Of a stretch of 64,000 bases of DNA, positions 44,271 to 53,690 are shown piece by piece (the first letter of the stretch is position 1; each line of letters starts with the position of its first letter). The notes beneath the pieces are model-generated. The model saw nothing but the letters and a program-made list of their open reading frames with translations. It was not told where the DNA came from and did no database searches. The DNA comes from Portibacter lacus. GTDB lineage: Bacteria; Bacteroidota; Bacteroidia; Chitinophagales; Saprospiraceae. The DNA lies in contig NZ_JAJNKA010000002.1 in assembly GCF_021533215.1 (NCBI RefSeq), positions 594,053 through 658,052 on the forward strand, in the 5' to 3' direction. The position numbers and the translations under genes are program-made.

Positions 44271-45650
44271 TTAGACCATTTTCATCTGATTTGGATTCCA
44301 GCGAATGATTTTGTTTTCAAATAAACTTTTATTCGCAATCAGTGACGGAGCAGCAGCTCTTAAGCCAAATGTCGCATCTTCGATCACCTTTTCTTTGCCC
44401 AGAATCGCATTATAGAAATTGAGGTAATGAGCCTTGTGTTCATTAAATCCTTTCGGTGCAGTATACACCACTTCTTCCGCCACTTTCACCTTGTCACTTG
44501 GATTAGGATATGTTTCGCTATACCATTTTTTATAGGCTGCTTGCTCTTCCTCCGAAAAAGTACTGAAGGAATCCCATCCGCCATATCCAGGAGCATCACT
44601 CATTTTACTCTTGCTGACTAAAATTTTATTCCCTTTTATTTCCATAGCACCTTCTGTCCCTACTAACTTGAATTGGTTTCCTCCTCCTGCTCCATCGATG
44701 AAATTCACCTTAAGTACCATATTGAATGCAGGATGAGAAGCAGACTTAGGATAGTCAAACAAAGCCATCATCACATCTGGAACATCTCTTCCATCTTCCC
44801 AATACCTTAATCCCCCAGTTGCATATATCTTTTCCGGACCATTCGAGGAGATTACCGAATGCATGCCTGAGAATAAATGAACAAATAAGTCACCAGCTAC
44901 TCCTGTTCCATAAGCCTGGTAATTTCGCCATCTAAAGAAATGTTCTTTGTTAAACGGAATCTTAGGTGCACTTCCTAGAAATTTATCCCAAGAAACAGTA
45001 CTCGGTGAAGCATCCGTAGGTATGGAATACTGCCACGCACCCATGGCAGATTGCCGATTAAAAGAGGCCTCTGCTACTACAAGCTTCCCTATGGCTCCAG
45101 ACTCATAAAGTTCTTTGGCCTTTTTATAAACAACAGAACTGACACGCTGGCTTCCGATCTGAACGATCTTACCTGATTCTCGCTCAGCTTCGATAATATC
45201 CATTCCTTCCTCTATCTGATGAACGATCGGCTTCTCTAAGTATAGGTGCTTCCCTGCTGCTAATACATCTAAGGCCATTTTTTTATGCCAATGGTCAGTC
45301 GTAGAAACAATTACAGCATCTATATCATCCCGACTTATCAATTCTTTGTAATCGGTATAGGTTACTACATCTTCTCCAAAAACTTCTTTCGTCCTTTCTA
45401 ATCTACCTGTATATAAATCGCATGCAGCGACTAATTTAGCACCAGGGATAGAAACAGCAGTTCTAACATTGTTAAAACCCATGATTCCCATTCCGATTGC
45501 ACCCAATCTAATTTCTTGATCTAACACATATTCATTAGCATCTTCTAGTGTATAAGACTTCTTGATACTTAATGCCTTTTTCGCTACTGCAGAAGCTACA
45601 AAACTACTTCCTGCTAATGTTCTTACAAACTTCCTCCTTGTCTGTTTCAT
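44271..45650 (-). CDS. Gfo/Idh/MocA-family oxidoreductase with Tat-like signal
   Basis: This is a 459-residue NAD(P)-dependent sugar or cyclitol oxidoreductase. The N-terminus RRKFVRTLAGSSF is a twin-arginine signal, so export folded with cofactor is likely. The Rossmann motif AIGMGIMGFNN and the catalytic EKP (HLYLEKPI, near residue 150) are present. It is the last gene of an overlapping four-gene run (dtd, MazG-like, creatininase, this gene). Substrate unknown. Confidence 0.9.
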   Translation of the reverse strand: MKQTRRKFVRTLAGSSFVASAVAKKALSIKKSYTLEDANEYVLDQEIRLGAIGMGIMGFNNVRTAVSIPGAKLVAACDLYTGRLERTKEVFGEDVVTYTDYKELISRDDIDAVIVSTTDHWHKKMALDVLAAGKHLYLEKPIVHQIEEGMDIIEAERESGKIVQIGSQRVSSVVYKKAKELYESGAIGKLVVAEASFNRQSAMGAWQYSIPTDASPSTVSWDKFLGSAPKIPFNKEHFFRWRNYQAYGTGVAGDLFVHLFSGMHSVISSNGPEKIYATGGLRYWEDGRDVPDVMMALFDYPKSASHPAFNMVLKVNFIDGAGGGNQFKLVGTEGAMEIKGNKILVSKSKMSDAPGYGGWDSFSTFSEEEQAAYKKWYSETYPNPSDKVKVAEEVVYTAPKGFNEHKAHYLNFYNAILGKEKVIEDATFGLRAAAPSLIANKSLFENKIIRWNPNQMKMV

Positions 45651-46411
45651 TCATACTTGTTTTTCATATCCATGCTAGCCAAGTCGGCCATCAATCTACT
45701 TACTTTATCTGTTACGTCATTAAAAAAACGCTCCCCTTTCTCTTGTGTTGCCAGTTTAGGATTTCCTATTCCTGTATCTTCACTCACTTCTGTCCATTTT
45801 CTTTCTGCCCAAGCCCAAGATTCATTTAACCCACTTACTTTCCACTTTTTAGAAGCGCCCTCTCCTGCTTCATCTAATGGCCTTACTAATTCTGGCGTAA
45901 AATGTAACATCAGTGAAGTTTCCATTTCATCTGCATGATCTCCATCATACTCGTCAAAATATGCCTTCTTATCCATGGCCTGGAACCAATTGCAGAACGA
46001 AATAAACATATTTTGATATTTTAACCCAACTTCTCGAAGGATGGATTTAAAATTATTTCCACCATGAGAATTTAGAATTAATAACTTCTTGATGCCTTGC
46101 CTATCTAAAACCTGAACGATATCCTCGATAATAGCTTGCTGCGTGCTGGGATTAAGGTTAATATCTAACAAAACATCATCCTGTCCTGTATTAACGCCGA
46201 ACGGAATGGTAGGTAAGACGATAACCTTAGCTCCTTCTTCATATGCCTTTCGCGCAGATTCCGCTGCGATAAAATCAGCCTCTATGACATCCGTGCCATA
46301 TGGCAAATGATAATTGTGAGCTTCCGTTGCACCCCAAGGCAGAATAGCTAACTCAAATTTTTGTTCTTTAATATACTTCCAATTGCTTTCTAGTAGAATA
46401 TATGGTCTCAT
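45647..46411 (-). CDS. Creatininase-family amidohydrolase
   Basis: This 254-residue metal hydrolase has LPWGATEAHNYHLPYGTDV (Glu, His and Asp ligands, near residues 26-42), LILNSHGGN near residue 114 and DHADEMETS near residue 157. Family members hydrolyse cyclic or linear amides such as creatinine or formamide intermediates. The neighbours do not indicate creatinine use. It overlaps both neighbours by four bases. Confidence 0.9.
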   Translation of the reverse strand: MRPYILLESNWKYIKEQKFELAILPWGATEAHNYHLPYGTDVIEADFIAAESARKAYEEGAKVIVLPTIPFGVNTGQDDVLLDINLNPSTQQAIIEDIVQVLDRQGIKKLLILNSHGGNNFKSILREVGLKYQNMFISFCNWFQAMDKKAYFDEYDGDHADEMETSLMLHFTPELVRPLDEAGEGASKKWKVSGLNESWAWAERKWTEVSEDTGIGNPKLATQEKGERFFNDVTDKVSRLMADLASMDMKNKYE

Positions 46412-46746
46412 TTAGTTAATTTTTCATTGTTCTGGTGTCTATCGCTATCTCTGTTAGTCTTCTTCATTAAGTTTTCAACTAACGCCTTATCCAAGTCAAT
46501 ATCCATCTGATTAGCCATGCAGATCAGAACAAAAAGCACATCAGCCATCTCATCAGAAAGCAATTCTTTAGGGCTTTTTTCTGGTGGATTTTTAAAGGAC
46601 TGTTCCCCGTGAATCCGTGCGACAAGTCTTGCCAGTTCTCCTACTTCTTCTGTTAACATCGCCATGTTCGTTAACTCATTAAAGTATCGAACGCCGAAAG
46701 ATTTAATCCATTCATCTACTTGGTTCTGCGCTTCCTTAATTTCCAT
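46408..46746 (-). CDS. MazG-like nucleotide pyrophosphohydrolase
   Basis: This is a 112-residue all-alpha NTP pyrophosphatase. The motifs EEVGELARL (EExxE) and DEMADVLFV (ExxD) supply magnesium ligands. Short MazG-like enzymes remove non-canonical or excess (d)NTPs. The start codon shares one base with the dtd stop and the end overlaps the creatininase start. Confidence 0.9.
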   Translation of the reverse strand: MEIKEAQNQVDEWIKSFGVRYFNELTNMAMLTEEVGELARLVARIHGEQSFKNPPEKSPKELLSDEMADVLFVLICMANQMDIDLDKALVENLMKKTNRDSDRHQNNEKLTK

Positions 46747-47198
46747 TAAACTTTGTTTTTACTGTCCATAAATATCGTCACTGGTCCATCATTCAATAAC
46801 TCCACTTTCATATCTGCACCGAAGACTCCAGCCTTCGCTTGGATTTTAGTTTCTTTTTCCCATTCTGCTAAAAAATGCTCATACTTGGGAATGGCGATTT
46901 CAGGTTTTGCCGCTGCAATGTAAGAAGGTCGATTTCCTTTTTTGGTAGAGGCAAATAAGGTGAATTGGCTTATAATTAAGATTTCTCCATTAATATCCAA
47001 TAATGACTTATTCATTACACCTTCCTCATCATTGAAAATTCTCATATTCGATACTTTCCTGATAATCCACGAGGTATCTTCATTTTCATCTGCGTCCTCA
47101 ATACCCAGTAATAAAAGTATTCCATGTTCAATTTTATTATGTATTTCACCAGTAATTTCAACTGACGCATATTTTACTCTTTGTATTATTGCTCTCAT
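46746..47198 (-). CDS. dtd: D-aminoacyl-tRNA deacylase
   Basis: This 150-residue enzyme removes D-amino acids (and glycine from tRNA-Ala) wrongly attached to tRNA. The two signature motifs SQFTLFA (near 77-83) and NDGPVT (near 136-141) form the chirality-checking site. Length is normal for DTD. It is the first gene of the overlapping run with MazG-like, creatininase and oxidoreductase genes. Confidence 0.96.
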   Translation of the reverse strand: MRAIIQRVKYASVEITGEIHNKIEHGILLLLGIEDADENEDTSWIIRKVSNMRIFNDEEGVMNKSLLDINGEILIISQFTLFASTKKGNRPSYIAAAKPEIAIPKYEHFLAEWEKETKIQAKAGVFGADMKVELLNDGPVTIFMDSKNKV

Positions 47199-47327
47199 CT
47201 CAATGACAATTAATTATCTAATGTATGTTAAATGTTTGGCTTCAATTTTGCATCCATAGGGGTTAAACGACAAAATAAGTGTCTTAGCAATAAGAATATA
47301 ATTACCACCTTAATTTATTTTAAACCT

Positions 47328-48314
47328 ATGCGTACCCTTGACCACCATATCCATAGGAGGATCATAATTGTTTTTACATTCTTAAGCGTGATTTGCATCA
47401 CCTTAAATGGCCAAAATAATGGCATTTACAAAAAGCTATATTCATCCATTTACCTCTCTAATGCTAGTTCTAATAACTATCTAAAGAAACAAAGAAATCA
47501 TAAACCAGCACTTAAATCTTTAGAAAGCAATTTCTATACCGACCAAAGTGCTAGATCCAGATCTAAAGCTTATTCTATTTCAAGAAATATATATAATTAT
47601 TCTAACAGTCTCGAGCTTAAGCAAAGAGTTGTAGAAGATCATTTAGAAGCTTGCTTAAGTGATAGAAGTCCTTATCTGAGATTCAGATTAAGTAATCACT
47701 TAATTCATTTCGATAAAAAAGACTTTAATGATCATGCTATTTCAATGCTGAAAGAGCTCATCGAAACAGATCGAAATAAGAAACACTTTATCGTTATTGC
47801 TGGATATAAAGAAATAGATGAAGTCCTTCCTAATATTTCAAAGTATACGGAAGAAGATATTCTAGAATCTTGGGATGTTGTTCAAGGCCTTGCTCGAGTA
47901 GGAAATCCTGAAGCTCTTGCTATCTGTAAAAGGATAATGGAAGAGTATCCATTAGATAAAAGGTTCTTCGATCGCTTTCTTCCAGGTCTTGCATTCACAA
48001 ATGACAGAATGGTTTTTGACTTGATTATAGAGGAAATATTAAGTGATGAAAATACGGAATTAATAGGTCAGCGATTAAAAGATTATCAGCGTTATTTTAT
48101 GTTGAAAAACATCATTCCTTTAATGTATGAATATCCATACCGTTTTGTGGATGAGTCTCAGTTAATGGAAGATGAGTTTTATCACCAGTTGCACTTCGCA
48201 ATGGATTGGTTAGAAAAGAATAAAGAAACCTACACCTTAATTCATGTAGAAAGTCCGATGAAGCAAAAGGAAAGCCCATACATCAATAAAGACATAACTT
48301 CTTTCAGTTTCTAA
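47328..48314 (+). CDS. Uncharacterised exported alpha-helical protein
   Basis: This is a 328-residue protein from the ATG at 47328, which begins with a signal-like sequence ending in LNGQ; the ATG at 47232 would add 32 residues with no signal character. The mature part is rich in amphipathic helices and short repeats such as EALAICKRIMEEYP that suggest a HEAT- or TPR-like solenoid. I recognise no family. It stands alone, divergent from dtd. Confidence 0.65.
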   Translation: MRTLDHHIHRRIIIVFTFLSVICITLNGQNNGIYKKLYSSIYLSNASSNNYLKKQRNHKPALKSLESNFYTDQSARSRSKAYSISRNIYNYSNSLELKQRVVEDHLEACLSDRSPYLRFRLSNHLIHFDKKDFNDHAISMLKELIETDRNKKHFIVIAGYKEIDEVLPNISKYTEEDILESWDVVQGLARVGNPEALAICKRIMEEYPLDKRFFDRFLPGLAFTNDRMVFDLIIEEILSDENTELIGQRLKDYQRYFMLKNIIPLMYEYPYRFVDESQLMEDEFYHQLHFAMDWLEKNKETYTLIHVESPMKQKESPYINKDITSFSF

Positions 48315-48460
48315 GCTTTGCGATCTTCGAAGTAATAATAATCGGCTAAGTAGTCATCGTAAAATATCAAATTATCAATATTCAGAAAACATAGAAATAT
48401 CTGGATTATCGTAATAGTTAAGAAAAACCATGGCGGTGCTTACCTACTTAATTCATTCAA

Positions 48461-48522
48461 GACTCACGTCTCAGGACTTAAGACTTACGACTCAAGACTC
48501 AAGACTCAAGACTTACGACTCA
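48461..48522. repeat. GACTCAAGACTTA-type low-complexity repeat
   Basis: About 62 bp made of variants of GACTCAAGACT and GACTTACGACT in tandem. The last three bases form the TGA stop codon of uvrA on the minus strand. This looks like replication slippage in a spacer; no function is assigned. Confidence 0.75.
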
Positions 48523-51339
48523 CCCTAATTCCATAGCTAAGAATCTAGCCGTTTCGTTATCCTTTAGTTTTACCATCTTCTCAGGTGTCCCATTATACAC
48601 AATCTTGCCACCTCTATTTCCTCCATCTGGGCCAAGATCCACAATTCGATCAGCCACTTTAATGATGTCCATATTGTGCTCAATTACCAAGACGGTATTT
48701 CCTTTATCAACTATTCGGTTAATCACCTTAATCAAGTATTGAATATCCTCGAAATGTAAACCAGTCGTCGGCTCATCTAAGATATAAATAGTTTGTCCCG
48801 TATCTTTCTTTGAAAGTTCTTCTGCCAGTTTCACTCGCTGTGCTTCTCCTCCAGATAGTGTTGTCGCTTGTTGGCCTAGCGTAATATATCCTAGACCTAC
48901 ATCTCTCAGCGTTTTCAATTTTCTGTATATAGATGGGACCATTTCGAAAAACTTGGTCGCTTCTGCAACGGTCATGTTAAGTACATCAGAAATATTTTTC
49001 CCTTTATAAATAATCTCAAGCGTTTCTCGATTATATCGTTTGCCTTGACATTCTTCACAATCCACATACACATCTGGAAGGAAATTCATTTCTATTGCTC
49101 GTTGGCCTCCGCCACCGCACACTTCGCATCGCCCCCCTTTAACATTGAAGGAAAAACGTCCTATTTTATATCCTCTAATTAAAGCCTCTGGTACCTTGGC
49201 AAATATTTTTCTGATATCCGTAAATACTCCTGTATACGTTGCTGGATTAGATCGTGGTGTTCTCCCTATCGGTGACTGATCGATTTCTATCACTTTATCC
49301 AAGTGCTCTAGTCCTTTGATCGAATCATACTGAAGTGGCTTCTTGACGCTTTTATAAAAATGCTGACGTAAGATCGGGTACAACGTTTGATTAATCAATG
49401 AAGATTTCCCACTTCCACTGACTCCTGTTATACAGGTCAATGTTCCAAGGGTAATTTCTAGATTTTGCTTCTTAAGATTATGCCCATCAGCACCTTTCAG
49501 CACTAACTTCTTGCCATTACCTTTCCGACGTTTCTTAGGAACTTCTATTTCTTTTCGATCTGATAGATAATCTGCCGTCACACTCTCTATTTTCAGAAAG
49601 TCTTCTGGTGTTCCTTCAGCTACGATTTCTCCACCCAATTCTCCCGCCCCAGGACCTAGATCGATCAAGTAATCTGATGCCAACATGATATCCTTATCGT
49701 GTTCTACTACGATTACCGTATTTCCGATGGTTGTTAAGTTCTTCAGTGCCTTTATCAACCGCTGATTATCTCGTTGATGTAATCCTATCGATGGCTCATC
49801 AAGGATATAAGTAATCCCTGTTAGTTGCGAACCGATCTGAGTTGCAAGCCTTGTCCGCTGAGATTCTCCTCCAGAAAGGGTTCTCGTCGGGCGATCTACA
49901 CTAAGGTAATCTAATCCTACTTCTAGTAAAAAGCCTAGCCTATCTTGAATTTCTTTGAGCACATCTTTCGCGATGGCCAGTTGATTCTTAGACATTTGCT
50001 GATCTACAGTGGAAAACCAATCATGCATTTCCGCAAGATCCATCGCTGCTAATTCTCCTATATGTTTTCCCGCAATCTTATAATGAAGAGATTCCTTCAT
50101 CAGACGATAACCATCGCATTCTGGGCACTTCACCACCTCCATAAACTCTTCTGCCCATGAACGAATCCTTTCAGAGCTCGAGTCCTCATACCATCTGGCT
50201 AACATCGTTACCAATCCTTCCTCTGCTAAGTTATACACTAAGTCATGTGCAACTCCAGGAACTTTGGTTTTGATAGAAGAATCACCACCATTCAATATCG
50301 TTTCTAAAGCCTTCTTAGGAATATCTTTGACCGGTGTAGAAAAGGTAAATTTATATTTCTTCGCTATCGCTCTTAATTGCTTAAAGGTCGTATTATCCCG
50401 CACTTCACCGAATGGTGCAATCCCGACTTCATTGATACTTTTTGTATCATCTGGAATAACTTTATTTAAGTCTACTGAATTCACGGAACCAAGTCCTCTA
50501 CACTTCTTACATGACCCGTAAGGTGAGTTAAATGAAAAGGTGTTCGGCGAAGGTTCTTCATATGAAATTCCACTCTCTGGGTCCATTAACCGCTTACTAA
50601 ATGGAACGATTTCATCATTCGTCATATCATGAATCATCACAAAATCAGCAGACATTCTGTATGCCATTTGCAACGATGCTCTTAGTCTGTCTCGTTTAGA
50701 ATCTTCTACTTTTATTCGATCAATGACGATTTCTATATCATGGACTTTGTAACGATCTACTTGAAGTCCAGGAACAAGATCTATGATTTCACCATCTACT
50801 CTAACTTTCGTAAATCCTTTCTTAAATGTACGCTCGAATAATTCTCTGTAATGCCCCTTTCTAGAACGAATCATCGGCGCTAGAATACTAATTTTCTTAC
50901 CTTTGTATTCTTCCAGAATCGAATCAAAGATCTGATCCTCCGAATACTTCACCATCTTCTTTCCAGTCACATAAGAATACGCATCCGACGCTCTTGCAAA
51001 AAGCAATCGCATAAAATCATAAATCTCAGTAGTTGTCCCTACCGTAGACCGAGGATTCCAAGCCGTCGTTTTCTGCTCGATCGAAATCACAGGAGAAAGA
51101 CCATTAATCTTTTCAACTTCCGGTCGATCCATCGTGCCTAGGAACTGTCGAGCATAGGCGGAAAAAGTTTCCATATACCGTCGCTGACCTTCAGCATAAA
51201 TGGTATCGAATGCCAATGACGACTTTCCGCTACCACTAACGCCGGTGATGACTACCAATTTATTCTTTGGAATGCTAAGAGAGATATCTTTGAGATTATG
51301 CTCCTTGGCACCGATTACTTCTATTTCATTATTACTCAC
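48520..51339 (-). CDS. uvrA: Excinuclease ABC subunit A
   Basis: This 939-residue DNA-damage sensor of nucleotide excision repair acts as a dimer and loads UvrB. It has two ABC ATPase modules: Walker A GVSGSGKSS at residues 33-41 and GVSGSGKSSLI in the second half, and signatures LSGGESQRTRL and LSGGEAQRVKL. Zinc-binding CxxC pairs are present (CKKCRG, CPECDG, CEVCGG, CEECQG). The start is GTG at 51339; no in-frame ATG is available nearby. Full length and intact. Confidence 0.98.
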   Translation of the reverse strand: MSNNEIEVIGAKEHNLKDISLSIPKNKLVVITGVSGSGKSSLAFDTIYAEGQRRYMETFSAYARQFLGTMDRPEVEKINGLSPVISIEQKTTAWNPRSTVGTTTEIYDFMRLLFARASDAYSYVTGKKMVKYSEDQIFDSILEEYKGKKISILAPMIRSRKGHYRELFERTFKKGFTKVRVDGEIIDLVPGLQVDRYKVHDIEIVIDRIKVEDSKRDRLRASLQMAYRMSADFVMIHDMTNDEIVPFSKRLMDPESGISYEEPSPNTFSFNSPYGSCKKCRGLGSVNSVDLNKVIPDDTKSINEVGIAPFGEVRDNTTFKQLRAIAKKYKFTFSTPVKDIPKKALETILNGGDSSIKTKVPGVAHDLVYNLAEEGLVTMLARWYEDSSSERIRSWAEEFMEVVKCPECDGYRLMKESLHYKIAGKHIGELAAMDLAEMHDWFSTVDQQMSKNQLAIAKDVLKEIQDRLGFLLEVGLDYLSVDRPTRTLSGGESQRTRLATQIGSQLTGITYILDEPSIGLHQRDNQRLIKALKNLTTIGNTVIVVEHDKDIMLASDYLIDLGPGAGELGGEIVAEGTPEDFLKIESVTADYLSDRKEIEVPKKRRKGNGKKLVLKGADGHNLKKQNLEITLGTLTCITGVSGSGKSSLINQTLYPILRQHFYKSVKKPLQYDSIKGLEHLDKVIEIDQSPIGRTPRSNPATYTGVFTDIRKIFAKVPEALIRGYKIGRFSFNVKGGRCEVCGGGGQRAIEMNFLPDVYVDCEECQGKRYNRETLEIIYKGKNISDVLNMTVAEATKFFEMVPSIYRKLKTLRDVGLGYITLGQQATTLSGGEAQRVKLAEELSKKDTGQTIYILDEPTTGLHFEDIQYLIKVINRIVDKGNTVLVIEHNMDIIKVADRIVDLGPDGGNRGGKIVYNGTPEKMVKLKDNETARFLAMELG

Positions 51340-51358
51340 ACACGCAAGTTTGCAAAAA

Positions 51359-52180
51359 TTATGGAATTAACGCACCCAACAAAGCAGATAATTTTTCTCC
51401 AGAAAGATGTGCAACCTCGATAACGGAGTCGATACTTGTTTCTTGGATGCGATCTGTTGGGTAACAGACATTAGAAACAATGGATACAGCAAATATGTTC
51501 ATCTCAGCGTGTTTCGCTACGATTACCTCAGGCACGGTCGACATTCCTACTAGATCTGCACCTGAACGATGAATGAATTCATACTCCGCTGGTGTTTCGA
51601 GATTAGGTCCTGCTAGGGAAAAGTAAATACCTTCTTTTAGGTCAATTTTCATCTCTTTTGCAATACCATGAGCTTTCACTCTTAGGTCAGGACAATATGT
51701 ATTTTTTAAATCTGGAAACCGAACCCCGAGACGCGAGTCGTTCTGACCGCGAAGTGGATTCTCCGGCATAAAGTTGATATGGTCTTTAATCACCACTAGA
51801 TCACCAGCTTCATAATCGGCATTCGTTCCGCCAGCTACATTTGTAATAAAAATATTTTCTACGCCTAAGAGCTGGAAAAGGCGCACTGGGAAAGTAACCT
51901 CCTTCATGGAATATCCCTCGTAGTAATGAAATCGACCTGACATGACGATAATTGGCTTTCCCTTTAATTTTCCAATAATCAATTCTCCTTGATGAGATTC
52001 GACGGTACTTACAGGAAAATGCGGAATGTTTTTATAAGGAATTCTTTCTTCTATGTCAATGCTGTCCACAAAACTTCCGAGGCCCGTTCCCAGTATAACA
52101 GCATCCAGGATATTACCCTTAAGATAACCCCTTACGAAGGATGTTGCCTCTGCTATTTTCTCATAATAAGATTTACTCAT
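51359..52180 (-). CDS. Purine nucleoside phosphorylase (family 2)
   Basis: This 273-residue trimeric-type enzyme cleaves inosine, guanosine or deoxy forms with phosphate to base plus (deoxy)ribose-1-phosphate. Motifs: ILGTGLGSFVD (phosphate site), VMSGRFHYYEGYS, ITNVAGGTNADYEAGDLVVI and GMSTVPEVIVAKH, with a conserved Asn/Glu base-binding pair expected. It lies 19 bp before uvrA on the same strand. The symbol could be punA or deoD; I leave it blank. Confidence 0.94.
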   Translation of the reverse strand: MSKSYYEKIAEATSFVRGYLKGNILDAVILGTGLGSFVDSIDIEERIPYKNIPHFPVSTVESHQGELIIGKLKGKPIIVMSGRFHYYEGYSMKEVTFPVRLFQLLGVENIFITNVAGGTNADYEAGDLVVIKDHINFMPENPLRGQNDSRLGVRFPDLKNTYCPDLRVKAHGIAKEMKIDLKEGIYFSLAGPNLETPAEYEFIHRSGADLVGMSTVPEVIVAKHAEMNIFAVSIVSNVCYPTDRIQETSIDSVIEVAHLSGEKLSALLGALIP

Positions 52181-52201
52181 CGAGTAAAAATAGCATGATA
52201 T

Positions 52202-52819
52202 TTAAAACTTATAGCCAAAATGAAGGCCTGGTTCAAATAAAAAGTACTTATTCCATTTCTTTTCTACCGCTGCAAATGACTCCGGAACATTTGTATTAAT
52301 AGGCCATTGTGTTACAGCAATTGAAGGCTCTATAAAGAGGCGATTCTTAAAAAACTGAAAGTGATACCCTAGCCTATAAGTCATGAATAACTGATAGCCA
52401 ATTTGTATTTTGTTGTCTTCACTATCTACATATTTCTGCCTAGCATTGAATGCATGAACTGCTGCGTAAGCACCTTTGTAAATAAACCTTTGGTAGGCTA
52501 ACGCAATACCTGCCTCTCTGATGTATCCCGGATAATTTTCACCTGGTGCTTCATAGTATTTTCCATATGGAATTCCTATTGGCCAGGCATACTTCCAGGT
52601 TTTCACCTCTATCGAGACGACATCCTTCGGAGTAATTCTGTATCCAAGGTTGAGTTGAACGAAATCTGGTTTGTTTTGAGGTAAAAGGTTACCTAGCATG
52701 AAAAAGGTACTACCTATAAAGTACTTTTTAGTCTCAGAATTTTGACTTCCGATCTGTCCACTTAAAGATGTGCTTAATAGGACTAATGCTGCTATCACTA
52801 TGATTACTTGTTTTTGCAT
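52202..52819 (-). CDS. Probable outer-membrane beta-barrel protein
   Basis: This is a 205-residue exported protein with a signal peptide in residues 1-21 (ending in LSGQ). The body has alternating hydrophobic strands (VQLNLGYRI, DVVSIEVKTW, AGIALAYQRFIY, FIEPSIAVTQW) and ends with the aromatic-terminated strand FEPGLHFGYKF typical of outer-membrane barrels. No named family is recognised. A Crp-type regulator gene lies 90 bp upstream on the same strand and may control it. Confidence 0.7.
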   Translation of the reverse strand: MQKQVIIVIAALVLLSTSLSGQIGSQNSETKKYFIGSTFFMLGNLLPQNKPDFVQLNLGYRITPKDVVSIEVKTWKYAWPIGIPYGKYYEAPGENYPGYIREAGIALAYQRFIYKGAYAAVHAFNARQKYVDSEDNKIQIGYQLFMTYRLGYHFQFFKNRLFIEPSIAVTQWPINTNVPESFAAVEKKWNKYFLFEPGLHFGYKF

Positions 52820-52908
52820 AATATTTGCTTTTAATTAAATACTATACAAATGTAAGCGGTCACCAAACCTACATTCATTCACTTAAGTTAATAAATGCCC
52901 GATTTCCA

Positions 52909-53481
52909 TTATTTATTCACAATTCTATTTCGCAATCGACTTAAGGACTGAGGAGTCATCCCAAGAAAACTTGCTATTTGGTATTGTGGAACTCGCTGTA
53001 ACAAATCAGGTCTTGTTTGTTGCAATTTCAGGTAGCGTTGTTCCGGTGTAGAAGTCTTAAAATCGTCAAATTCAACTGTATTTTTCATAAGCAACTCCTC
53101 TGAAAGTACTCGACAAAGCTTTTCGAATTTTGGAAATTTCTGGAAGATTTCTTGCTCCATTTCAGAATTAGCACTAATCAGAATTGCATCTTCATCTACA
53201 GAAATATAATATTCTGAAGGGCTTTTAGTAATGATGCATGGTGGATTCAAAGATTCTGCTTCTGTATAAAAGGCAGTCGTTTTTTCTACTCCATCCTTTA
53301 AGTAATAGCACCTTAAGTACCCTTTAACAACAAAATATCCATAGTCTGAATATTGGCCTTCCTTAAGAAGTATCGTCCCTTTCTTATACTGCTTGAAGAT
53401 GTCTAAGTCTGAAATTGCTTTCTTTTCCTCAGCATTTAATGCGATGTACTTAGAAAGATAGTCGAAAAGAAAGTGCTCCAT
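52909..53481 (-). CDS. Crp/Fnr-family transcriptional regulator
   Basis: This 190-residue protein has a cyclic-nucleotide-binding-like beta-roll (residues ~25-115, ILLKEGQYSDYGYFVVKG) and a C-terminal helix-turn-helix (YQIASFLGMTPQSLSRLRNRI, key part IASFLGMTPQSLSRLR). This short form is common in Bacteroidota. The effector is unknown; canonical cAMP-binding residues are not evident. Confidence 0.9.
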   Translation of the reverse strand: MEHFLFDYLSKYIALNAEEKKAISDLDIFKQYKKGTILLKEGQYSDYGYFVVKGYLRCYYLKDGVEKTTAFYTEAESLNPPCIITKSPSEYYISVDEDAILISANSEMEQEIFQKFPKFEKLCRVLSEELLMKNTVEFDDFKTSTPEQRYLKLQQTRPDLLQRVPQYQIASFLGMTPQSLSRLRNRIVNK

Positions 53482-53588
53482 GGTTGAATGCGATTAAATT
53501 TCAAGTTTTTAATGTATTTAATAAATAGATCGAATTATCTTCTGCTTTAGCTTCGATCATTATTCTATTTTTTAATGCAGTGCTTTTT

Positions 53589-53673
53589 CTTTTAGGTCAA
53601 TGTTAAACCCTAATTTATATCGTTTAATAGGGTATAGAATTGCTAATCGCGCTAACATTGACCTACCTAAAAG
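53589..53673. repeat. Long inverted repeat carrying two copies of the AACATTGACCTA motif
   Basis: The left arm CTTTTAGGTCAATGTTA (53589-53605) and the right arm (53653-53673) are inverted copies, the right one with four extra bases after AGG. An inner pair CCCTA (53608-53612) / TAGGG (53628-53632) extends the fold. It lies in the 209-bp spacer between the carbonic anhydrase stop and the Crp-type regulator start. Confidence 0.7.
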
Positions 53674-53690
53674 GTCTTATTTCCTAAGCA

